From Amoebidium appalachense (lineage: Eukaryota > Ichthyosporea): a DNA stretch of 64,000 bases. A program made the position numbers and the translations under genes. The notes under the pieces were generated by a model. It saw only the letters and a program-made list of their open reading frames with translations, had not been told where the DNA came from and searched no databases. This document shows positions 48,320 through 64,000 of the stretch, one piece after another. The stretch is from the NCBI GenBank assembly GCA_963693365.1, contig CAVNZM010000001.1:12028001-12092000 (forward strand), given 5' to 3'. Within the stretch, counting starts at the first letter, position 1; every line of letters begins with the position of its first letter.

Positions 48320-48487
48320 TAAAAGCTCGGGTAAGACGCAACACAACAAGCAGGAGAGTAGGCCAGACAACAGTCAGATTCACACAAACAAAAAAGTTAA
48401 ACAAAATGTCAAAACACAAATTTTAGGATACAAGAACAGGGAACCTTTCAATGGCGGAGTTGGAAGAGGGAAAGTGAGAGAAAGAGA

Positions 48488-48522
<35 letters not shown>

Positions 48523-48827
48523 ATCAGCGGTTAAGAGATTTTGGGTGTGCGGCAGAAGACAGTAAATGTGTGTGTGTGTGAAGGTGGAGAAGGGGTGAGA
48601 GAGGGTGGTGGAGGTGGACAGGGCAGGGAAGGGGGTGAAGGAGGGGGAGGAGGGGTAGGGGTAGGGGGGGGGGGGGAGGGGGCCGCATACATTTCCTCGG
48701 AAGAGAGGTTCATGTGACCAATGGCCAAGGGATGCTCCTTACCCTCGGCAAAGATGGCGTGTGATTGGTTAAGGATCATACAAATGCAAATACGCTCATC
48801 CGGGAAACGAACGGTATTGGTATTGGC

Positions 48828-48863
<36 letters not shown>

Positions 48864-49367
48864 GTGTGCGAGCGCTTGCTTATCCTTGTGTCTGTGCTTG
48901 TGAGAGAGGAGCCGGGGGGGTGGGGGAGAGAGGGGTGAGGGGAAGGGGAGGAGGAGGGAGGGGGAGGGGGGGGGGGGGGGGGGGGGGTGCGGCGAGTGAC
49001 TGCTATTGAGTATTTATACAAACGTCTCCTGCGGGTGGTGATGACAGAGCGTAAATTATGGATATTTGCATATATGTTGAAACATACCAAGAAATACATT
49101 TGGTGCGACTGGCAAGATGGGAAGGGAGAGAGGGGGAGGGAGGGAGGGAAGGAGGGGGAAGGGAAAGACCACATGTACGAAGTGCAAAACACAGGCATTG
49201 AGAGAAGAGAGATGAAGAAAGTGTACGAGGTAGGAAAAGCTGACAGAGGGTATGTGTGTGTGTGTGGCATTGGTTGGTGGTGGTGGGAGAGGGAAGCGGG
49301 GGGGGGGAGGGGAGGGTGGGGGGGGGGGGGGAGAGGGGAGTGGAGTGGGGTGGGTGGGTGGGTGGGT

Positions 49368-49404
<37 letters not shown>

Positions 49405-49593
49405 TGGGGGGAAAGTGTGCGGGTAGGGGTAAGAAAGAGGTGTGTGTCTGTGTTGTCTTAAATTTCTCACTATATTTTATGGTGACGGCGGCGGCGGTGG
49501 TGTCTGCGTGCATGTGTGTGTGAGTGTGTGTGCGCGCGCATGTGTGTGTAAGTGTACTTGTGTGTACGTGTGTGTGGGTGTGTGGGTGTGTGT

Positions 49594-49638
<45 letters not shown>

Positions 49639-49730
49639 CTCTATTGGGAGGATATGACCATGGAGCCTGCCGGTGCATCGACAAGTTTAGCACCTGGTGA
49701 CGTCAAACCTGGGCACATGATGTTGGCCCC

Positions 49731-49782
<52 letters not shown>

Positions 49783-49934
49783 TGTGGGTGATTAAGTGAG
49801 TGGGTGAGTGAGTGAGTGAGTTGAGTGAGTGAGTGAGTGAGTGAGTGAGTGAGTGAGTGAGTGAGTTGAATGAGTGAGTGAGTGAGTGAGTGAGTGAGTG
49901 TGTGTGTGTGTGTCAAGTGTTTGTGTGTGTCAAG

Positions 49935-49989
<55 letters not shown>

Positions 49990-50231
49990 TGGTAGTGGGG
50001 GGAGAGGGGGGGGGGGGGGTGGGGGGTATGGGGGGGAAGAGGTAGAGGAACAAGCTCGTTAGACAAGTGAGGGTGTGGGAAGAGGGAGAAGAAAGAACAA
50101 GGAAAAGGGAAGAGTGGGGCAGAGAGAGAGAGAGAGACAGGGAGAGAGAGAGTGGGCGGGGGAAACAGAGAGAGTGGGAGGGAGAGGGAGAGGGAGAGAT
50201 GGAGAGTGGAAGAGAGAAGGGGGGGGAGGGG

Positions 50232-50310
<79 letters not shown>

Positions 50311-50329
50311 TTTCCTTTTTTTTTTTTTT

Positions 50330-50360
<31 letters not shown>

Positions 50361-51003
50361 GGGGGATGTTCTTAGATCACCCATCCAAACTAGCTAAAAA
50401 TAACTGCAAAACGACGGTCAGGGGAGAGGCCGAAGGATATGTAGGGGTCATATGCATAGCCCTTTTTTGGAGGTGTACACGTGCCAGTAGGGGCAAAGCC
50501 CACACCGACAGAGATGTTGGGCGTTGTGTTTGTGCATGTGAGTGTCACTTGTCCGGATGTGTGTGTGTGTGTGTGTGTGTGTTGTTGTTGTTGTTGTTGT
50601 TGTTGTTGGGGGGGGGGGGGGGGGGGGGGGGAAGGGGGCAGAAGCCGCGGTGATAATGGTGGTTTCGGAGTGCTCCAGGCGGGCGGGGGGGGGGGGGGGG
50701 GGGGGGGGGGGGGAGGGGGGGGGGGGATCTCAAACCACCAAGAAACGGAGAGGAGGGAGGGAGGGAGAGAGGAAGGGAGACCGGAAGGAAATCTCAAACC
50801 ACCGAAAACGAGGGGAGGGAGGGCGTGTGTGTGTTTGGGGGGGGGGGGGGGCAGGAGGCACGTGTTATGAGAAGAAAGAAGATGTGAAGGAGGAGAATGA
50901 CACGGTCGGTAACACAGCAACGTTTGCGGCGCAAAAGAAGGCTGGCACGAACACACGCGGGGTGGGGGGAGGGGGGGGGGGGACCGGAGGGAAGAGAGCG
51001 AGA

Positions 51004-51034
<31 letters not shown>

Positions 51035-51321
51035 AGGGGGGGGGGGGGGAGAGGGCGCTGCGGCACGGTGCCCGTTATAGTGAGTGGGTGCTTGTGTTTG
51101 TGTGTGTGTGTGTGTGTACGTTTGTGTGTGTGTACGTTTGTGTGTGTGTGTTTGGGTGTGCTTGTACATACACGTGTGCATGTGTGACAAGGGGCGGGTG
51201 TGTGGGGATGGGAGGCGAAGGGGGGAGGGTGGGAGGGGGGAGGGGGGGGGGAGGCGCTGACCTGAGAACGAATTTGATGGCACCCTTGTCCACCTGCTGC
51301 TTGATCATCATGCTGGGATCT

Positions 51322-51365
<44 letters not shown>

Positions 51366-51929
51366 CGCGCGTGCGTAAGCACATGATCAGTAGGAGAAAG
51401 GGTATGCTTTTCTTCCTTCATTCATTCTTCTCTTCTTTTTCTTCTTTCTTCTTCTTCTTCTTCATCTCCTTCTTCGTCTTCTTCTTCTTCTTCATCATCT
51501 TCTATTCTTTTTCTTTTCTATATATATTTTTTTTTTCTTGGGGGGGAGGGAGGGGGAGGGGGGGGTTTGCAGGGGAAGGCATCTGTACAGCTTGTAACGT
51601 TGAGTACAGGAACGTGTTGGGGGTTAAACAGGGAGGGTGGGGTGTACGTAGGGGTCACAGTGTAAGTCTGTGAGTGTGTGTGTGTGTGTGCAGGCACACT
51701 ACTGATGAACATTTTTCCAAATGCCTTTTTTTTGCCTGCGCAGATACCACTTTAGTGGGTGTGTTGCGATCTGCCCTAACTAATATCTTCATTCAACACC
51801 TAACAAGTGTGCATGCAATTTGCGTAACCACACCAAACACGCACATGCACAACACACACTCGGTGCATTTTTACGCATGTTTTTCCTTTCTTCTCCCCTG
51901 CCATGGCAACACAAGTGCATACATAAACG

Positions 51930-51964
<35 letters not shown>

Positions 51965-52511
51965 ACGTACATTTGTGCAGGAGTCTGAGCGTGGGTGCCC
52001 AGGGCCCGTCGTGTGAGTTGAAGAAAGTAATTTCGTTGTTGATCAGAAGCATCTGTATCCGGTCGTGGCTGCGCAAAAAAACGAGAAAATGGAATTGGTA
52101 AATAACCCAAAACTGGGTAAACGGTGTTTGCAAACTATCGAAGAATGGGGAAAATGCTTGGTAAAATACCGAAAGTGGAAAAATGGTGCTTTCGAATTAG
52201 CAAAAAGGAGAATCATTGGCATCGAGGGATTTATCAGGGTAGGAAACACGGATAGATAATCATTTAAAAGGGGAAGGTTGGTTTTGCGGATTACCAAAAA
52301 GAGAAAAGTGTTGCTAACAGGAGGAAACCACGTGAACCACACACACTCTTGGGGGATAAGGGGAGAGAGGCGGAGTGAATCGGACGGGGTAGTGTGGGGT
52401 ACGAGCAAAAGGGGAGAACAGGAACGGGTGAGAAGGGGGCCAAGGTAGAAATGCACAAGTGGGAGGGAGAGGGATTGGGGTGTGAGAGGGGGGGGGGGGG
52501 GGGGTGTATGT

Positions 52512-52542
<31 letters not shown>

Positions 52543-54115
52543 GGGAGGGGGCTGGTGCAAAAGGTGCACAAAGAAAGAAACGAGCTGGAAGTTAAGAATC
52601 ATAGATCCCTCTCATTCCCCTCCCCCCCCCCCCCCCCCCCCCCCTGGCCCCCCTCCTCCCCCACCACCCACCCAAACATCACGCATCCCCCGTTCAACCT
52701 CCTCGCCCACCTCCTAAACCCCCCTCCCCCACCCCCCTCCCTCCCCTTCCCCCGCCCCTCTCCTCCATCACCACCACCGCGACATCTTCCCTACAGCCAG
52801 ACTAACTCAAGGACCGTGTCCCCAACCCCTTTTCACTCACTCAAAACTATCTTTCTCTATCTCTCTCTCTCTCTGCTCCCCCCCACCTCCCTTTCCCTCT
52901 CCCACACACACTCTCTCTCCCACCCTCTCCCCCGGCTCCCCATGCCCTCTCACTCGGTCTGCTCCCCTTCCCCGCCCATCCAAACCACCAACACCACCCA
53001 GCTGCCGAAATCCCCTTCTCCCCCCCCTAACTACCCTTCTCCTCTCTCTCCCTCATTTCTTCCCCCCCCCCCCCCCCAAACCCAACTCCCCCCTCTTGCG
53101 GAAACCCCCCCACACATTCCTTTGCTAAAAATAAGCCAGAAACCACCAAAGCTCACCATTTTACGATGAAAAGGGGCGACTTCTTCGGCAGAATTTCCTC
53201 AATCACATCCTCCAAGTTAGGGTACTGCTCAAGGATTTTTTGGCGAATACCCCTCTGCACAGACGACTTGGTCTGTGTGATGCCACTCACACTTTCCTCC
53301 TTTGAGAACCTGGAAACACCAGCCACGGTGTTAGAGTGAGTGAGAAGGGGGGGGGGGGGGGGGGGGGGGGATAAACCCTTCTGTAGGCATATACCATTTC
53401 TGTGCTAGATTGACAGCAGGCAGAGGTGTTCATGTGGTGCTCTTGCACACACCCCTGTCCCAAGTCCTTTGCTGTTGCGTTTATGATGTCTGTACGGTGC
53501 AAAACACACCCATTCCATAAGACAGCCCACGTCCATAAAGGACGCAGTAAACAAAAAGAAATAATGTACCCACTCCAACAACCCACCTCCTCCCTCTCTT
53601 CACGCTCTTCGTCCCCCCCCCCCCCCCCCCCTTCCCCTCCCCTCCCTCTCCCCCTCTCCCCCTCTCTCCCCCACCAAAAAAACCTTGCCACCTCACTCTC
53701 AATCAAACCCCTATTAACCCAAGCATCCTCCACAACCGCTCACTCATTTCAATCTCCACGTGCGCAGACACGTGCTTATAATTTTACACATAGACCCAAA
53801 TTGTCCCTGAAACCATTACAGCCTTCCTAACTCGGTCAACAACCGCCTAGAGGAACAAGCAACAAGAGTCATCGCACATGTTGACCCCTATGGGCAACCT
53901 AGACACACCCCAGGCTTGTGGTTCCTTCTTAGTGGAAAATTGAAGCCAATAACGTATAAATCTTCAGAGGGTTAGCAGCCGAAATAAGCCATAACATTCT
54001 CAACCAACCCGCGTAACATGCGACTCCGCCTAACCAGGCGTGTACGACAGAACGCCAGAAAATCTTTCTACCAACCTAAGCCCTGCACATAGAGCAACAC
54101 TTACTTCTTGAACAT
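47784..54115 (-). CDS. MCTS1: MCTS1/Tma20 translation re-initiation and ribosome recycling factor, complete, seven exons
   Basis: Exons: 54115-54105 (only 11 nt), 53309-53157, 52068-51971, 51319-51262, 49731-49656, 48758-48691, 47868-47784. Phases close exactly, giving 182 aa (human 181). The protein starts [13 protein letters not shown]. It continues with [19 protein letters not shown] and [11 protein letters not shown] in the N-terminal domain, then [15 protein letters not shown]. The PUA domain (residues ~92-175) carries [48 protein letters not shown] and [18 protein letters not shown]. In other eukaryotes MCTS1 pairs with DENR on the 40S subunit and removes deacylated tRNA or supports re-initiation. 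Six introns: five are GT-AG, and intron 5 (48759-49655) is apparently U12-type AT-AC. Confidence 0.95.
48256..48316 (+). repeat. T-run, (GT)n and G-run compound repeat in MCTS1 intron 6
   Basis: T16 at 48240-48255 is followed by GT repeats and then about 38 G. Confidence 0.9.
48759..49655 (-). other. U12-type AT-AC intron 5 of MCTS1
   Basis: The 5' splice site is GTC|ATATCCTCC, against the minor-spliceosome consensus ATATCCTTT. The branch site is ATCCTTAACC (plus 48768-48774 for the core), a perfect CCTTAAC. The 3' end is CACAC|GCC, about 10 nt after the branch A. No AG occurs near the exon start, and the join V|AIFAEGK matches VAI-AEGK in the family. Confidence 0.88.
49737..49990 (+). repeat. 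(GT)n and (GAGT)n compound abutting MCTS1 exon 5
   Basis: GT repeats begin 6 bp from the exon, so the acceptor in sense reads CACACACAG|T. Beyond them are about 20 GAGT tetramers (49797-49900), then two GTCAAGTGTTT units and more GT. Confidence 0.9.
50234..50307 (+). repeat. (GA)n microsatellite in MCTS1 intron 4
   Basis: About 37 GA units are followed by ATGTTTCC, a T-run and a G-run. Confidence 0.95.
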
Positions 54116-54288
54116 GGTGGCTGTCTTTGTTCTGTATCTTGCTAAGAGACGGTATAGTGGCACGTTTTTACCGAGTATCACCAGGCGCAGGCGCGTTCAC
54201 TTGTGAACTTCACGTCTGACCTGCAACTTCGTTTTCGATTTCCGGCAACGAAATCTGATGAAAGGGAAAATACGTCATTCATGTTGTC
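54116..54288. promoter_or_regulatory. Short divergent promoter region, MCTS1 (-) and small ORF (+)
   Basis: Only 173 bp separate the two start codons, so a shared bidirectional promoter is likely if the small ORF is real. No TATA box is evident. Confidence 0.4.
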
Positions 54289-54471
54289 ATGGCAGGGTCA
54301 ACTCTGGAAGACTATCTTAGACCATCTCAAGTGCATGGGTACCGGTTTGTGCAAACATCAACGCCGGGCCGGGGGCGCGGCGCAGCCGCCGACGGTAGGC
54401 TACGTAAAAGCGCCTGCCTAGGACAGGACCGCGGGGGCGAGCTCACAGCCGCGAAGAAGCTGGCAAAGTGA
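54289..54471 (+). CDS. Small hypothetical ORF or first exon, divergent from MCTS1
   Basis: The ATG at 54289 opens a 60-codon frame ending in TGA. The peptide begins MAGSTLEDYLRPSQVHGYRF and becomes Arg/Gly/Ala-rich and basic. It is not a microsatellite translation and its base use is exon-like (GC-rich, no simple repeats). A donor-like GACG|GTAGGC lies inside, so this could be exon 1 of a longer gene whose later exons I could not find. The family is not recognised. Confidence 0.4.
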   Translation: MAGSTLEDYLRPSQVHGYRFVQTSTPGRGRGAAADGRLRKSACLGQDRGGELTAAKKLAK

Positions 54472-54851
54472 GCCCCAGTTGCTTGGAGCCCCGGGAGTCC
54501 GGAACAAATAATGAAATATGTTGCAATATTGGGTCTCTTTTCATGCTTTTTAGCCAGGTGTTTGGGTTCCGTGGTGAGAAAAAAAAAGCTCCATGATAGT
54601 AACATGCCAGTCCGTCTACGCCGGTGAGCTTGGTTGGGTAGAAAAGGCACTCATGCTCATAAGTTTAAGGGTGCACTCGGGCTTTTTACTTAGATGTGTA
54701 CAGAACGGGTAGACGGTATAAGCACCGATGTAAGAAGTCTGTGATTTCAAGATCGTCCACATGTTCGTGTCTCGCCAGCATATTAATTATCTCTCATCCA
54801 TCCCCCCCCCCTGCCCCCAAATACAATAAAATAAAATTAAACAAAGAAAAG

Positions 54852-54892
<41 letters not shown>

Positions 54893-54922
54893 TCCCTCCC
54901 TCCCTCCCTCTCTCTCTCTCTA

Positions 54923-54967
<45 letters not shown>

Positions 54968-56273
54968 CTCTCTTCCTCTCCCTCACTCAAGTCTCTCCTC
55001 TCTCTCTCTCCCTTCCTATCTTTCCCGCCTCTGCCTGTTTACGACTATGTCTGTTTTTCCCTTTCCGGTGGCCATGTATATCCCCCCCCCTCCCCCCCCC
55101 CCCCTCCCCTCCCCCCTCCCCCCTCCCCCTTCCCCCGCAGGCTCCATCTCTTCGTTCTCTCTCTCTGTCTACTTCTGTCGCTCTCCCTTACTCTCCCACT
55201 CTCCTCATCGTCCTATATCGTTCCCAAAAATATTATCGACGCATATAGAACCGACGGAACTCCAAATTTTGCTCGTTAAGTTGTTTATTTTGAGTTTGTC
55301 CGTGTGGTTGAGAATGAAAGGTAGGGCCCATTTCAGCTTATGAGGGTGTATGTATGCCTTCATTTGCGCGCCCATGCATCGTAGCTTTGAGGCAGAGAGG
55401 AGGGAGGAGGAGGAGGGTTTGGGGGTGGGGGGGGTGGGGGTGGGGAGTAGATACATATGTGTGTACTCTTTCTTGACCTCCTAGTCTACCCTACTCATCT
55501 ACTCAATGCGAGTGCACCTGTAGCCAACCCCCACTGCAGCTGTTTCTGTGCACATGACCAATGTTTCCGCTGCATATGCATGAAACTGACTCTATGTTGA
55601 TGTCACATACGTGTACGGTATCACAGGCTACAGCGTTCATAGAACTTATATTATGAACTCACAAAAATAACAGCAATTCGATAATAATAAAAAGTAAATA
55701 GAAAACGAAACTGAGAAAACGTTCGTATGCACGACCTTGTGTCAGGAGACGGCTGTACGCCTGTATGTAGTACTGTGTACTGTTACTGTGTACATGCTCA
55801 CAAGCAGCAATAATAGTGCGTGATCTTTACCGAATCGAATAGCTCAAATGCGCACCTGGTGCCGTTTAGGGCAATAAAATTCAATGTCATTGTTCTTACA
55901 GCTAATCAATACGCACATGCTTTGAATTTAGTCACCGACTTTTTATCCATCAGCCCTCTTATATGTAGTCTAAGAACGATTTGCCATAGCTCTGACCACC
56001 CCGGCCCACAGACCAGTACGTTTTTGTTTATTGTACAGGCGAACTACTCGTCTTTTTCTGTGACTGGTGCCAACCTTTGTATTGGTGACCATCTGAGTTA
56101 TGCTACATACATATCGTAGCTTTTCCCCCCTGTAAATTTGGCAGGATCTGAAGGATCGGTCATGTTTTACCTGGGTGCCTGATGTTTGTTGCAGCTGGGT
56201 GGTGTCTCCAGTCCAGATTTTCAAATCACGTGAAATCCTTTCACAAACTGAACGCCATTACCGGGGCAGCACC
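54472..56273. other. Intergenic region before the cysteine-module gene
   Basis: No supported exon is seen. A (CT)n block lies at 54858-54972, C-rich DNA at 55083-55138, and G-rich DNA at 55396-55445. The remainder (55450-56270) is ordinary sequence and probably holds the promoter of the following gene. Confidence 0.5.
54858..54972 (+). repeat. (CT)n pyrimidine block
   Basis: CT dinucleotides are interrupted by CCCT tetramers, the complement type of the purine block at 43694-43978. Confidence 0.95.
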
Positions 56274-63895
<7,622 letters not shown>

Positions 63896-64000
63896 GTGTG
63901 TGCATGTGCGTGTGCGTGTTTGTGTGTGTGCGCGCGTGTGTGTGCGTGCGTGCAAGCATGCGTGCGTGTTTTTTTTTTTTTTTCGGGGGGGAGGGGGGGG

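Overview
The window is from an intron-rich nuclear eukaryotic genome. Evidence: multi-exon genes with GT-AG introns, one apparent U12-type AT-AC intron, a Pol III tRNA gene without an encoded CCA, AATAAA-type poly(A) signals, and a LINE retrotransposon. The protein set (TM9SF3, MCTS1, PRUNE-like, class C GPCR, EGLN-like oxygenase, HVA1-like) is compatible with a protist or alga, possibly an opisthokont-related one, but I cannot name a clade. Non-coding DNA is dominated by (CA)n/(GT)n microsatellites and very long poly(G)/poly(C) runs. Nearly all long Cys/Val-, His/Thr-, Gly- or Pro-rich open frames are translations of these repeats, not genes.

Layout. 1-3418 (+): 3' part of a PRUNE-like DHHA2 phosphoesterase. 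5620-20503 (-): complete 16-exon TM9SF3 gene, convergent with the first. 21959-23408 (+): intronless hypothetical gene whose frame is broken by a 28-bp-period duplication. 25678-26541 (+): two-exon HVA1/TUDOR-like small protein. 28139-37610 (-): nine-exon class C GPCR with a bacterial-type solute-binding ectodomain. 38607-43117 (-): nearly intact LINE with overlapping ORF1 and ORF2. 45179-46208 (-): 2OG-Fe(II) oxygenase with a one-base frameshift. 46568-46640 (+): tRNA-Ala(AGC). 47784-54115 (-): complete seven-exon MCTS1 with an AT-AC intron. 54289-54471 (+): small ORF divergent from MCTS1. 56274 to beyond the window end (+): secreted protein made of repeated 41-43-residue six-cysteine modules, each on its own phase 1-1 exon.

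The exon models were built by hand from splice motifs, reading phase and remembered family sequences. Summed exons give 593 aa for TM9SF3 and 182 aa for MCTS1, close to the usual family lengths, so those two are the firmest. The least explained features are the six-cysteine module gene, the U12 intron, a recurrent layout just downstream of 5' splice sites (donor, then poly(C), then (CA)n or A-run), and a dispersed ~100-260 bp element that always abuts a G-run. No operon-like organisation is expected or seen. Adjacent genes are often convergent or divergent.
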